DNA of 64,000 bases. Origin: Rhodoferax ferrireducens (GTDB taxonomy: Bacteria; Pseudomonadota; Gammaproteobacteria; Burkholderiales; Burkholderiaceae_C). Of this stretch, positions 42,525 through 51,576 are shown one piece after another. A program made the position numbers and the translations under genes. The notes under the pieces are model-generated. The model made no database searches and was not told the DNA's origin. It saw nothing but the letters and a program-made list of their open reading frames with translations. The stretch covers positions 186,001 through 250,000 of the forward strand of contig NZ_QEII01000236.1 in the NCBI RefSeq assembly GCF_003347515.1, in the 5' to 3' direction. Position 1 is the stretch's first letter. Every line of letters starts with the position of its first letter.

Positions 42525-43064
42525 ATGACCATCCAGAAAATCCACCACGTCGCCTACCGCTGCAAGGACGCCAAGGAAACCGTGGAGTGGTACGGCAAGT
42601 ACCTCGACATGAACTTCATCCTGGCGATCGCCGAGAACGAAGTGCCCTCGACGAAAGAGCCCGATCCCTACATGCACGTCTTTCTCGACGCCGGCAACGG
42701 CAACGTGCTCGCGTTCTTCGAGTTGCCGACCCAGCCGCCGATGGGGCGCGACACCAACACCCCCGTCTGGACGCAGCATCTGGCGCTGCAGGTCGAGTCG
42801 GTCGAGGCGATGCTGGCCGCCAAGGCCCGACTGGAAGCCGACGGCATTGCAGTGATCGGCCCGACCGATCACACCATCTTCAAGTCGATCTACTTCTTCG
42901 ACCCCAGCGGCCACCGTCTGGAACTGTGCGCCAACACCGGCACGCCGAAGATGGCCAGGATGCTCGACGAAGCGAAGTGGGACATGCTCAACGAATGGGC
43001 CATCACCAAGAAGGCACCGCAACACGCGCGCTGGATGCACGACGGCAGCTACGCCGGGGAATAA
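42525..43064 (+). CDS. VOC-fold protein, candidate extradiol dioxygenase
   Basis: A 179-residue vicinal-oxygen-chelate protein of two repeated beta-alpha-beta modules. Candidate metal ligands are His8 or His9 (KIHHVAYRCKD), the His in WTQHLALQV and the Glu in GHRLELCAN, the spacing used by type I extradiol dioxygenases and glyoxalases. Its position after the ring hydroxylase suggests it cleaves the hydroxylated ring, but a lyase or isomerase role is equally possible. AGGAG lies upstream; the next gene follows after 6 bp. Confidence 0.85.
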   Translation: MTIQKIHHVAYRCKDAKETVEWYGKYLDMNFILAIAENEVPSTKEPDPYMHVFLDAGNGNVLAFFELPTQPPMGRDTNTPVWTQHLALQVESVEAMLAAKARLEADGIAVIGPTDHTIFKSIYFFDPSGHRLELCANTGTPKMARMLDEAKWDMLNEWAITKKAPQHARWMHDGSYAGE

Positions 43065-43070
43065 ACGAAG

Positions 43071-44087
43071 ATGAAACTTGCCACCCTCAAACAAGGCGGC
43101 CGCGACGGCACGCTGGTCGTCGTCAACCGCGCGCTGACGCACTGCCGCGCGGTGCCGGCCATCGCCCGCACCCTGCAGGCGGCGCTCGACGACTGGGATG
43201 CCTGCGAGCCGCAGCTGCGCCAGGTCTATGAAGCCCTGAACAGCGGCGCCTTCACAAACCCGGAGCCGTTCGAGCCGGGCGCCTGCCATTCGCCATTGCC
43301 GCGTGCCTACCAATGGGCCGACGGCTCGGCCTACGTGAACCACGTCGAGCTGGTGCGCCGCGCCCGCGGTGTCGAGTTGCCAGCGGAGTTCTGGACCGAC
43401 CCGCTGATGTACCAGGGCGGCTCCGACTCCTTCGTCGGTCCGCGCGATCCCATACTGGCCTTGTCGGAAGACTGGGGCATCGACCTGGAAGCCGAAGTGG
43501 CGGTCATCACCGGCGACGTCAAAATGGGTGCTACGCCCGCGCAATGCGCGCCGGCGATTCGCCTGCTGATGCTGGTCAACGACGTGTCGCTGCGCAACCT
43601 GATTCCAGCGGAGCTGGCCAAGGGCTTCGGTTTTTTCCAGTCCAAGCCGGCCACGGCCTTCAGCCCGGTGGCGATCACGCCGGACGAACTGGGCGCCGAC
43701 TGGCGCGAGGGACGGGTGCATCGGCCTTTGACCGTGCATCTCAATGGCCAGTTGTTCGGTCAACCGGACGCCGGCACCGACATGGTGTTCAACTTTCCGC
43801 AATTGGTGGCGCACGTCACAAAAACGCGGGAGATGGAAGCCGGCTCGATCATCGGCTCCGGCACGGTCTCGAACAAACAGGGCGACCTGCATGGTTCGTC
43901 CGTGGCCAATGGCGGTGTCGGCTACTGCTGTCTGGCTGAAGTGCGCATGTACGAGACGATCGAAGCGGGCAAGCCGCAAACCAGCTTTCTTAAGTTTGGC
44001 GATACGGTGCGTATCGAGATGCTGGGCCGCGACGGCGCGTCGATTTTCGGCGCCATCGAGCAGCGAGTTGAGAAGTACCTTGGGTGA
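43071..44087 (+). CDS. Fumarylacetoacetate hydrolase family protein
   Basis: A 338-residue FAH-family enzyme with MYQGGSDSFVGPRDPI, WGIDLEAEVAVITGDV (the acid ligands), LRLLMLVNDVSLRNLIP and FQSKPATAFSPVAITPDELG, and GSGTVSNKQGDLHG near the C-terminus. Such enzymes hydrolyse a C-C bond in a dicarbonyl acid at the end of ring-cleavage pathways (fumarylpyruvate or fumarylacetoacetate). It is the last gene of the IclR-linked cluster, supporting a monooxygenase, dioxygenase, hydrolase sequence. Its exact substrate depends on the upstream aromatic compound. Confidence 0.92.
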   Translation: MKLATLKQGGRDGTLVVVNRALTHCRAVPAIARTLQAALDDWDACEPQLRQVYEALNSGAFTNPEPFEPGACHSPLPRAYQWADGSAYVNHVELVRRARGVELPAEFWTDPLMYQGGSDSFVGPRDPILALSEDWGIDLEAEVAVITGDVKMGATPAQCAPAIRLLMLVNDVSLRNLIPAELAKGFGFFQSKPATAFSPVAITPDELGADWREGRVHRPLTVHLNGQLFGQPDAGTDMVFNFPQLVAHVTKTREMEAGSIIGSGTVSNKQGDLHGSSVANGGVGYCCLAEVRMYETIEAGKPQTSFLKFGDTVRIEMLGRDGASIFGAIEQRVEKYLG

Positions 44088-44232
44088 GGTTGGCAGGGCC
44101 AACAACGGCCCCGGGGGGCTTGAAAAATCCCCTTGGTATTTGCCCTAATGACACCCAAGATCCAGAGAGCCCCTGGCGTGGCTATTGAGCGCAAGTACCA
44201 GGGTCGCGCCTGAGCGCCCCGCCAGAAATGAA

Positions 44233-45306
44233 TCAGGCCGTGACCGGCTCGTGCACCTTGTCGGCTTCGGTGATGAAGGCGTCGGCGTAAAACTCATCCT
44301 CGGGCAGGTCGGCTTGCGTGGTGTAGGCGGCCTTGGCCGAGTCCACCACGATGGGGGCACCGCAGGCATACACCTGGTACCCGGACAGATCGGGAAAATC
44401 CTGTAACACGGACTGGTGGACAAAGCCGGTGCGCCCGGTCCAGCCATCCACCGTCAGCGCGTCCGAGATGACGGGCACGTAGCTCAGATTCGGCATTTCT
44501 GCCACCTTCGCCTTCACCCACGCATCCATGTACAGGTCTGCTGGACGACGTCCGCCCCAGTACAAGGTGGCGGGGCGCGTGATGCCCTTGAACTGCATGT
44601 GTTCAATGACGGCCTTGATGGGCGCGAAGCCGGTGCCAGAGGCCAGCAGCACGATCGGCTTGGGGCTGTCTTCACGCAGGAAAAAACTGCCATACGGTCC
44701 TTCGATGCGCAGGATTTCTTTTTCCTTCATGGCATTGAAGACGTGCTCGGTGAATTTACCGCCCGGCATGTAGCGAATGTGCAGCTCCAGACCGCCGCCC
44801 GCGGCCTGCGTGTGCGGCGCATTGGCCATGGAGTAGCTGCGCCGCGCGCCATCGCGCAGAATGAATTCCACGTACTGGCCGGCATGGTAGGCAAAGGTGT
44901 CATTGGCCGGCAGCTGCAGCTTGAGCAGCATGACGTCGGCGGACATTTTTTCCATCAAGGTCACGCGCGTCGGCATTTTCCGGATCGGTAAAGCGCCCTC
45001 GGAGGTCACCTGGCGCGACTCCAGCACCACGTCGCTGTGCGCGATGCCGCAGCAGGTCAGGACAAAACCCAGGGCTTCTTCTTCCGGGCTCAGGGCCTTG
45101 CTCTGGTGCGGCCCGTGCACCACGACACCTTCCAGTTTCTTGCATTTGCAGGAACCACAGGCGCCGTCTTTGCAGCCGTAAGGCAGACCGACACCGGCGC
45201 GAATCCCGGCGGCCAGCATGGTTTCATCGGGGTTGGCGGTGAACAAGCGGCCGCTGGGCTTGACCGTAATCTGAAAGGCTGGCGTGGCGGTGTCGCTGCT
45301 CGTCAT
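44233..45306 (-). CDS. Ferredoxin-type flavoprotein reductase (CDP-6-deoxyglucoseen-reductase-like)
   Basis: A 357-residue protein with an N-terminal 2Fe-2S domain (about 10-95: YGCKDGACGSCKCK, then LTCC, the plant-type cluster ligands), an FAD-binding module (RRSYSMANAPHT, about 160) and an NAD-binding module (LLASGTGFAPIKAVIEHM and the C-terminal YACGAPIVV). It carries electrons from NAD(P)H to an oxygenase or dehydrase partner. Similar proteins are annotated as CDP-6-deoxy-delta-3,4-glucoseen reductase, but no sugar-dehydrase partner lies nearby. It is divergent from the epimerase gene, 46 bp apart. Confidence 0.88.
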   Translation of the reverse strand: MTSSDTATPAFQITVKPSGRLFTANPDETMLAAGIRAGVGLPYGCKDGACGSCKCKKLEGVVVHGPHQSKALSPEEEALGFVLTCCGIAHSDVVLESRQVTSEGALPIRKMPTRVTLMEKMSADVMLLKLQLPANDTFAYHAGQYVEFILRDGARRSYSMANAPHTQAAGGGLELHIRYMPGGKFTEHVFNAMKEKEILRIEGPYGSFFLREDSPKPIVLLASGTGFAPIKAVIEHMQFKGITRPATLYWGGRRPADLYMDAWVKAKVAEMPNLSYVPVISDALTVDGWTGRTGFVHQSVLQDFPDLSGYQVYACGAPIVVDSAKAAYTTQADLPEDEFYADAFITEADKVHEPVTA

Positions 45307-45352
45307 GTTTTCTGTATCCTTGAGAACGTTACATTTTTAATAGCCTCCGATT

Positions 45353-46288
45353 TTGCCTTCAAACCAAAGCCCCCATGCCATCCTGTACGCCACACGCCCG
45401 GGCGCCTTGCCGGCCCGTTTTCGACGCACGCGCATCTTGATCGTGGGCTGCGGTGATGTCGGCCTGCGCGTGGCGCAAGCCCTCGCTGGCCGGGTGCGGC
45501 TGATGGCGGTCACCTCCAGCTCGGATCGCACGCAGGCGCTACGCGCGCGGGGCATCACGCCCCTGGCAGGCAATCTGGACGACCCCGACTCGCTGCGCCG
45601 GCTGGCTGGATTGGCCACCCGCGTGCTGCACTTGGCGCCCCCACCGGGTGAGGGCTGGGGTGACCCGCGCACGCTGGCCTTGACCCGTGCCTTGCGCCGG
45701 CGCAGTCCGCCCGACGCCATGGTCTATGGCTCCACCAGCGGCGTGTATGGCGATTGTTTGGGTGATGTTGCTATTGAAACAAGAGCTACTCACGCAGATA
45801 CACCAAGGGCTAGAAGGCGAATTGATGCTGAAAATACGATGCGTTTCTTGGGCCGCTCTGCGCCGGTGCGATGCAGCATTCTGCGCATTCCCGGCATCTA
45901 TGCGCCCGACCGCGAGGGCGGCACGCCGCGCCCGCGCCTGCTCAAGGGCACGCCGGTGCTGCAGGCGGCGGATGACGTCTACACCAACCACATCCATGCC
46001 GACGATCTGGCGCGTGCCTGCCTGGCCGCCCTGTGGCGCGGCAGGCCGCAACGTGTTTACAACGTGAACGACGACACCTGCCTGAAGATGGGCGACTACT
46101 TTGATCTGGCGGCCGATTTGTACGGGCTGCCGCGGCCGCCACGCGTGGCGCGCGACACGGCCAGGGAGCAGCTGTCCCTGATGCTCCTGAGCTTCATGAG
46201 CGAATCGCGCCGCATGGACAACACGCGCCTCAAACGCGAACTGCGGTTGACCTTGCGCTACCCGACGGTGGCTGCCGGTTTGTCATAG
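45353..46288 (+). CDS. NAD(P)-binding epimerase/SDR-like protein with repeat insertion
   Basis: A 311-residue atypical SDR. The nucleotide motif is ILIVGCGDVGLRVAQ (about residue 28), and MVYGSTSGVYGDC (about 122) is the strand 5 region. Residues about 139-153 (AIETRATHADTPRAR) are encoded by an antisense 43-nt repeat at 45770-45812, replacing what is probably a loop before RRRIDAEN. The C-terminal part is family-typical. The start is uncertain: the frame begins with TTG at 45353, and no ATG with a good ribosome-binding site lies before the nucleotide motif. The substrate is unknown. Confidence 0.8.
   Translation: MPSNQSPHAILYATRPGALPARFRRTRILIVGCGDVGLRVAQALAGRVRLMAVTSSSDRTQALRARGITPLAGNLDDPDSLRRLAGLATRVLHLAPPPGEGWGDPRTLALTRALRRRSPPDAMVYGSTSGVYGDCLGDVAIETRATHADTPRARRRIDAENTMRFLGRSAPVRCSILRIPGIYAPDREGGTPRPRLLKGTPVLQAADDVYTNHIHADDLARACLAALWRGRPQRVYNVNDDTCLKMGDYFDLAADLYGLPRPPRVARDTAREQLSLMLLSFMSESRRMDNTRLKRELRLTLRYPTVAAGLS
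45770..45812 (-). repeat. 43-nt double-hairpin repeat inside the epimerase gene, copy 6
   Basis: On the minus strand, TAGCCCTTGGTGTATCTGCG starts the copy, the core continues to GCTC, and GCTCT-N7-ATAGC follows. It is antisense to the gene and in-frame. Confidence 0.85.
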
Positions 46289-46315
46289 GCCGGACCACAG
46301 GCCGGGCGCCCGCGT

Positions 46316-46858
46316 TCACGCGGTGGTGTCGTCCCCGTAGTCGCCGACCGAGGCCTGGATGACTTTCCGGGCGATGGCGGTCTGCTGTTCCGTGCGGCAC
46401 TCGGCCACCAGCACAATCTGCCCGCTGGCGATGGCATCGCGCACCAGCGCCGACAGCCAGCCCTCTTTTTTCTCGGTGCCGGTCGCAGGTTGGGCCTCAG
46501 CGCCGACCACGGCGCCGATCACGCCGCCCAGCACGGCACCCCAGCCCAGCATGGCAAGCGGCGCGATCAAGGGGCTGGCGACGAACAAGGTCACGTTCGC
46601 GGCTACCAGGGCTACCTCCGCCAGCGCCCCGAGGCCGGTGCCCACAGCGGTGCCGATGGCGCCGTCCACGAAGACGTCCTTCAGCACCGCATTGCTGTCT
46701 TCTTTGGGTGCGGCGGGGGTGGGCGTAGCCGAGTCAATCTGGAAAATCTGCAGCTGTTCACGCGGCAGCCCGCGCTCGATCAGCGTGGAAAATGCGTCCT
46801 CGGCGTCGTCGCGGTTGGAAAAAAAACCGGATACATGGTGGCGATAGTCGTTCATCAT
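46316..46858 (-). CDS. Glycine-zipper membrane protein, general-stress type
   Basis: A 180-residue protein whose N-terminus (HHVSGFFSNRDDAEDAFSTL) resembles the YflT/general-stress-17M domain and whose centre (about 62-125) is a Gly/Ala-rich hydrophobic pair of helices (GAIGTAVGTGLGALAEVAL, PLAMLGWGAVLGGVIGAVVG), a glycine-zipper pattern. The function is unknown; proteins of this kind are stress-associated. The start MM has AAGGAG just upstream. It is 20 bp after the flavoprotein gene on the same strand. Confidence 0.75.
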   Translation of the reverse strand: MMNDYRHHVSGFFSNRDDAEDAFSTLIERGLPREQLQIFQIDSATPTPAAPKEDSNAVLKDVFVDGAIGTAVGTGLGALAEVALVAANVTLFVASPLIAPLAMLGWGAVLGGVIGAVVGAEAQPATGTEKKEGWLSALVRDAIASGQIVLVAECRTEQQTAIARKVIQASVGDYGDDTTA

Positions 46859-46878
46859 TTTTCTCCTTGGTGGTTGAC

Positions 46879-47949
46879 TTACTTGGGGCGCGGACGCGAC
46901 AGACTGGGCTGCGCCGCCTGCAGGCGTCCGGCGCGCAACTCAAGCACCGCCTTGGCTACCGCGCGCGCCACATTGCGCGCCTCCTCCTGCACGGCCTGAT
47001 CCCGATCCAGGGCCTCGTGGCTGTTGGCATACGGCTCGTAGTAACCAATAAAGCGGTCCAGTCGTGCTTGCGCACCGGCGTCAATGAACCCCATCCAGTC
47101 GAGCCAGTCCGACAAGGCGCGGCGCGCGCCTTCGACACCGGCCACGTCGCCGTGCACGATCAGCCCGTAGGCGCGGCCAGCCAAGTGCTGCGGGTAGTCC
47201 CAGCCGGCCATCTCCAGTTCCTTCGCCTTGGCGGCTTTCTTGCCCGAGGTCGAGGTGGGATCGGGGTTGCCGCCGTCGGCGCATACCAGGCGGTCGATCA
47301 TCAGTTTCAAGGGGCTTGGGCTCTGGTACCAGTACACCGGCGTCACGATGATCACCGCATGCGCGGCCGCCCAGCGCTCGTAGATCTCGGCCATCCAGTC
47401 ATTGGTCTGGTTGAGGGCGTGGTTGGGGTAGCAGCTGCACGGCCAGTGGCACAAGGGCATGGCGGTCGATACGCAACCCTTGCAGGGGTGGATATGGCGG
47501 CCGTAGTCGGAGGTGAGCAGGCTCAGGTCCAGCACATCGACCTGGATGGTGGCCTGCTCCAGGCTGGCGCGGGCAATGTCCAACAACCGGAAAGTCTTGG
47601 ACATCTCGCCTGGGCAGGTGCCGTCGTTGCGCGCCGAGCCGCAGATCAGCAACACCCGCGACGGGCTCGCCGGGTCGGCCCAGCGCTGTTGTGCCTCCAG
47701 AATGCGTTGCTTGGTGGCGATCCACTCGGTGGACAGATCGTAGTCGGGGTCGGCATAGCCCGGCCCCGCCTTCTGCGTGAAAGGCGCCTTGCGGCCCTCG
47801 ATGTAGGCGGCCCAGGCGATCTCTTCCAGCCGCCCGATGGCCGGCTCTTCGGCCCGGAACGCCGGATCGATGAAGGAAGCGCGAAAGCGCACACCGAACG
47901 CCGCCCGATCAAGCGGGGCCGGTGCCTGGCCTTTGCGAACCTCAATCAC
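46879..47949 (-). CDS. NADPH-dependent FMN reductase/flavodoxin-fold protein
   Basis: A 356-residue protein. Residues 1-85 are an unrecognised N-terminal extension, followed by a flavodoxin-like fold: SRVLLICGSARNDGTCPGEM (about 95-115) is the FMN phosphate loop, and AVIIVTPVYWYQSPSPLKLMIDRLV (about 195) is the second FMN loop. A Cys-rich insert between about 155 and 175 (HPCKGCVSTAMPLCHWPCSC) is unusual and could bind a metal or make disulfides. It probably reduces a quinone, FMN or metal. There is 505 bp of non-coding sequence before it. Confidence 0.82.
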   Translation of the reverse strand: MIEVRKGQAPAPLDRAAFGVRFRASFIDPAFRAEEPAIGRLEEIAWAAYIEGRKAPFTQKAGPGYADPDYDLSTEWIATKQRILEAQQRWADPASPSRVLLICGSARNDGTCPGEMSKTFRLLDIARASLEQATIQVDVLDLSLLTSDYGRHIHPCKGCVSTAMPLCHWPCSCYPNHALNQTNDWMAEIYERWAAAHAVIIVTPVYWYQSPSPLKLMIDRLVCADGGNPDPTSTSGKKAAKAKELEMAGWDYPQHLAGRAYGLIVHGDVAGVEGARRALSDWLDWMGFIDAGAQARLDRFIGYYEPYANSHEALDRDQAVQEEARNVARAVAKAVLELRAGRLQAAQPSLSRPRPK

Positions 47950-48454
47950 AGCGGCCTCCGGTGGTTGTCATGGGGCTCAAGCGCAGGGACCAGGCGGCCG
48001 CATTTTGAGCTGTTGACCGTCATGATTTTTTCCTTTCAGCGTGAACTGTGGGGACACGACACCAAGCGCCTCAAATCGATTCGCTGGTTGATGCCCCGAC
48101 CTTGGCAGCCTGACCGGCTGCAGTCTGTTCGCTTGCGAACGCAGTACAGGGTTTTTCGTCACGAATCCTGCTTTTGATCGTAGTCGCAGTGGTGTATCCG
48201 ACACCGCTTCATGGTTGACGGGCCGTTCGAAGCCACAGTCCATTCAGTCAAGCCGTTCGCGGCCTGAAAACAAGAAAATTTACCCGCTGTGTTCGCCAGG
48301 GCACTGAATTTCTCGTTACAGGAACTTACGCTTCAGGCTATCCAGTTGCACCGAAGCGTGTCGTGGCAGCTGATTCGACGAGCGAACGTGCCGCCGCTGG
48401 TATCAGCGCCCGCGAACCAAGCCTGATCCACTGTCACGCCAAGGAGCCGCTTTT
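47950..48454. other. Non-coding divergent region
   Basis: This 505-bp gap separates the flavoprotein and sorbosone dehydrogenase genes. It has no supportable gene. GTTCGC-TT-GCGAAC (48127-48140) is a perfect 14-bp palindrome and may be an operator; AAGGAG at 48440 serves the downstream start. Confidence 0.5.
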
Positions 48455-49807
48455 ATGTCCCGAATCCCTACTGTTTCAAACGCCGCCTGGTTGAGTGTGA
48501 TTGTTCTGACCCTCGCCGCCTGTGCCGAGATGGCCAAGCTGCCGATCGCGGCGGGCAGCGGACCTCATCCCGTCTTGCCAGCGCCCCACAGCACGCTGCT
48601 GCCGACCGTGAATATCGCGCCTGCCAAGGGCTGGCCGAGTGGGGCGACGCCGCAGGCGGTTGAGGGAACCCGGGTCGCCGCCTTCGCCAGCGGCCTGGAC
48701 CACCCGCGCTGGCTCTATGTGCTACCGAATGGCGATGTGCTGGTGGCGGAGACCAATGCGCCGCCTAAGCCTGACGACGCCCGAGGCATCCGGGGATGGT
48801 TCATGCGCCTGGCGATGAAGGATGCCGGCGCCGGCGTGCCCAGCGCCAACCGCATCACGCTGCTGCGCGATACCGACGGCGATGGGGTCGCGGACGTGCA
48901 TTCGGTGCTGCTGGAAGGTTTGAATTCGCCCTTCGGTATGGCGCTGGTGGGCAATGAACTGTTTGTTGCCAACTCCGATGCGGTTCTGCGATTTCCGTAC
49001 ACCCCTGGCGACACGCGCATCAGCGCGCCCGGCACGGTGGTGGTGGCCTTGCCGGCGGGCCCCATCAACCACCATTGGACCAAGAATCTGATTGCAACGC
49101 CTGACGGCAGCAAACTTTATGTGACCGTGGGCTCCAACAGCAACGTGGCCGAACGCGGCATGGCGGAAGAGGTGGAGCGCGCCGCCATCTGGGAGGTGGA
49201 CACTCGTAGCGGCGCGCACCGTATCTTTGCCTCGGGGTTGCGCAACCCGAACGGGCTGGCGTGGGAGCCCCACAGTGGCGCGCTGTGGACGGTAGTCAAC
49301 GAACGCGACGAAATCGGCAGTGACCTGGTTCCTGACTACATGACCTCGGTGCGCGAGGGCGCTTTTTATGGTTGGCCTTACAGCTACTACGGCCAGCATA
49401 TCGACGACCGGGCCAAGCCGCAGCGGCTCGATCTGGTGGCCAAAGCGATTGCCCCGGATTACGCCCTGGGGCCTCACACCGCCTCGCTGGGCCTGGCGTC
49501 TTCCGTGGGCACCTCGCTGCCTGCGTCCTTCGCCAACGGCATGTTTATCGGTCAGCATGGTTCCTGGAACCGGCGCCCGCACAGCGGCTACAAGGTCATC
49601 TTCGTGCCCTTCAAAGACGGTCAGTCCGCCGGCGCGTCGGTCGATGTCCTGACCGGCTTCCTCAGCGAGGAGGGCACTGCCTTCGGGCGGCCGGTCGGGG
49701 TGGTGCTGGACCAGCGGGGCGCCTTGCTGGTGGCAGACGACGTGGGCAATGTGGTCTGGCGTGTGAGCGCGCTCGCCGGGACACCAACAAGCAGGGGAAT
49801 CCCATGA
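48455..49807 (+). CDS. Sorbosone dehydrogenase-like beta-propeller lipoprotein
   Basis: A 450-residue exported protein of the glucose/sorbosone dehydrogenase family. The N-terminus has a lipobox (LAACA, Cys at about 23). The six-bladed propeller is recognised by [33 protein letters not shown] (calcium-like loop), [31 protein letters not shown] and [12 protein letters not shown]. Family members use PQQ or bind calcium and oxidise aldoses; in my reading the active-site His is in NHHWTKN. Its stop overlaps the DUF2177 start by 4 bp. The substrate is not identified. Confidence 0.88.
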   Translation: MSRIPTVSNAAWLSVIVLTLAACAEMAKLPIAAGSGPHPVLPAPHSTLLPTVNIAPAKGWPSGATPQAVEGTRVAAFASGLDHPRWLYVLPNGDVLVAETNAPPKPDDARGIRGWFMRLAMKDAGAGVPSANRITLLRDTDGDGVADVHSVLLEGLNSPFGMALVGNELFVANSDAVLRFPYTPGDTRISAPGTVVVALPAGPINHHWTKNLIATPDGSKLYVTVGSNSNVAERGMAEEVERAAIWEVDTRSGAHRIFASGLRNPNGLAWEPHSGALWTVVNERDEIGSDLVPDYMTSVREGAFYGWPYSYYGQHIDDRAKPQRLDLVAKAIAPDYALGPHTASLGLASSVGTSLPASFANGMFIGQHGSWNRRPHSGYKVIFVPFKDGQSAGASVDVLTGFLSEEGTAFGRPVGVVLDQRGALLVADDVGNVVWRVSALAGTPTSRGIP

Positions 49808-50226
49808 CCAAATATTTGCTGGCCTACCTGGCTACCGCCATCGCGATCGTCGCGCTGGATCGGTTTTGGCTCAGCGTTCTGGCCAGGCCGCTTTATCAAC
49901 AAGGCTTCGGGCGCCCGATGGCAGAGCGGCCCAATGTTTCTGTTGTCCTGCTCTTTTATGCGTTGTTTGCCATGGGCGTGATGCTGTTTGCCGTGGCCCC
50001 AAACGAGGCGGAGGCCAACTGGGGTAATACGTTTGTCGCAGGAGCACTGCTCGGTTTCTTTGCCTATGCCACCTACGACCTGGCCAACCCCATGAAAAAC
50101 TGGCCTGTCGGTGTCTCTGTGCTTGACATCTCTATGGGTAGCTTGTTCAGTTCGTTCTCGGCCGGCGCCGGCAAGACCGCCCTGGATTGGGTTGCGGATA
50201 TGGAGCAGATTTTTGCCATGCCGTAA
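49804..50226 (+). CDS. DUF2177 family membrane protein
   Basis: A 140-residue inner-membrane protein with four hydrophobic helices (about 4-22, 48-65, 75-95 and 105-125) and the family's conserved [16 protein letters not shown] motif. The function is unknown. It starts at the ATGA overlap with the sorbosone dehydrogenase gene, which suggests joint expression. Confidence 0.85.
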   Translation: MTKYLLAYLATAIAIVALDRFWLSVLARPLYQQGFGRPMAERPNVSVVLLFYALFAMGVMLFAVAPNEAEANWGNTFVAGALLGFFAYATYDLANPMKNWPVGVSVLDISMGSLFSSFSAGAGKTALDWVADMEQIFAMP

Positions 50227-50355
50227 TGGACCGGTGAGTCTGTAGGACATCTACTACGGCAATGGGCGGTGCCGTCCGCTGGGCGGGCTGCCGCATGCGT
50301 CCCATACTTGGTTTTTAGATGACTTCCTGTCTAACTGGCCAAGAGAAGGACCTGC

Positions 50356-50907
50356 ATGACCATTATTTTCAAGTTGAAAGCGTTACTTCTGGCCGCCGCT
50401 GTGCTGGTGTTTCCGGCGGCACAGGCCACCATCATCACCAAGGTTGAACTGGACATAGCCCAGACCCGCATCAGTGACGCGCATCATGTGGACAAGCAAG
50501 CATGCCAGGCGCTGGCCGCCAATAGCAAGGACATTTGTCTGACGCAAGCCATGGCCAAGGCGGAGGTCGCGCGCGCTGAATCGCAATACGAATTTTCCGG
50601 CAAGTCGGGTGATCAGATCAAAGTGCTGGAAGCCAAGGCCACGTCAGCCCATGCCGTCGCCAGGGAAAAATGTGACGACCAGTCCGGCAACGCCAAGGAT
50701 GTGTGCATTAAACAGGCCAAGGCGACCGAGATCAAGGTGTTGGCTGACGCCAAAATGGACAAGCAGATCAATACAGCCAGGAAGGACAGCGCGCAAGACA
50801 TACTTGACGCCGACTACATGGTGGCGTTCGAAAAATGCAACGCCATGTCGGGTGATGCCAAGGCTCGCTGCGTCGCCTCCACCCAGTCCAGATTCGGCAA
50901 GGACTGA
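50356..50907 (+). CDS. Exported protein with three Cys-pair repeats
   Basis: A 183-residue protein with a signal peptide (residues 1-24). The mature part has three repeats of the pattern C-N7-9-G/S-x-A/S-K-x2-C: CQALAANSKDIC, CDDQSGNAKDVC and CNAMSGDAKARC, each followed by a helical Ala/Lys stretch. The six cysteines probably form three disulfides in an otherwise helical protein. I recall similar exported Burkholderiales proteins without a function. The ATG at 50356 follows GAAGGA. Its TGA is in frame with the Bug-family remnant that follows directly. Confidence 0.75.
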   Translation: MTIIFKLKALLLAAAVLVFPAAQATIITKVELDIAQTRISDAHHVDKQACQALAANSKDICLTQAMAKAEVARAESQYEFSGKSGDQIKVLEAKATSAHAVAREKCDDQSGNAKDVCIKQAKATEIKVLADAKMDKQINTARKDSAQDILDADYMVAFEKCNAMSGDAKARCVASTQSRFGKD

Positions 50908-51117
50908 TACGGCCCACCCGGCCTGAACGCGAATGTGGTGAAGAAACTCAACACGGCGATGAACACCGCCATGAAAGATCCAGCCCTCCAAAAAGGCATC
51001 ACCGACCGCGGTGAAGAGCCGGGCGGCGGCACCCCTGAAGAGTTGAACAAATTGACGCGGGACTGCTACAAGCTGTGGGGCGAGGTGGTGAAGGCGAACG
51101 ACATTCGGGCGGAATAA
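50908..51117 (+). pseudogene. C-terminal remnant of a Bug/TctC binding protein
   Basis: The 69 codons after the upstream TGA read LNANVVKKLNTAMNTAMKD, then PALQKGITDRGEEPGGGTPE and LWGEVVKANDIRAE, the C-terminal end of a Bug-family protein. Nothing of the first 250 residues is present. It is a decayed fragment, possibly brought in by a deletion that also shortened the intergenic space. Confidence 0.75.
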
Positions 51118-51129
51118 CGCTGCCCAACA

Positions 51130-51462
51130 TCAGCCGCCCGGGGATGGGTTTACCACTTCTGCTTGGGGGAACAGCTCCTTCAGGGTTTCCACGCCAAAGT
51201 AGTAGTCGGGGTCGGCCTGGCTCACATAAATGATCTCGAGCTGCTTGCCGCTGTCGAACACGTTGGCGGCAATCCGCAACGCGTCGGCGCGGTTGAAGCC
51301 AGCGTCAATCACCATGGCTTCTTTCTCGCCATAAACCAGGGTGGAGTTGACGTTGAAGCTATTTCTGTCGGCGTTAAAGACCTTCAGTTGCTAGGGTTGC
51401 GCGGCCTGGGCAGATGCAAAAGCAACGGCCAGAGTGGCGGCGAGAACGGTGGTGCGGATCAT
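51130..51462 (-). pseudogene. Decayed exported metallo-beta-lactamase-fold gene
   Basis: From an ATG at 51460-51462 (good AGGAG site) the frame gives a signal peptide MIRTTVLAATLAVAFASAQA, then a TAG at 51391-51393, then in the same frame SFNVNSTLVYGEKEAMVIDA and IIYVSQADPDYYFGVETLKE, which is the start of a periplasmic metallo-beta-lactamase fold. It ends at a TGA after about 110 codons, before the remaining two-thirds of the domain. It carries both a nonsense codon and a 3' truncation, and it diverges from the LysR gene. Confidence 0.75.
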
Positions 51463-51503
51463 GTTGAGGGCTCCTGGGGGTAAGTGTGTTGAACAAGAAG
51501 TCT

Positions 51504-51547
51504 GCAGTTTATGTACGAATAACGATCAAATAAACCCGATAAACTGC
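51504..51547. promoter_or_regulatory. Inverted repeat in the lysR divergent promoter
   Basis: GCAGTTTAT (51504-51512) and ATAAACTGC (51539-51547) are exact inverse complements separated by 26 nt, between the decayed hydrolase and lysR. It could be a LysR binding pair. Confidence 0.55.
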
Positions 51548-51576
51548 GCTTATATGTTTCATAAATAGATCAAATC

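Noticed and set aside
47950..48454. Small reading frames in the 505-bp divergent gap
   Set aside because: None has both a start with a ribosome-binding site and recognisable sequence.
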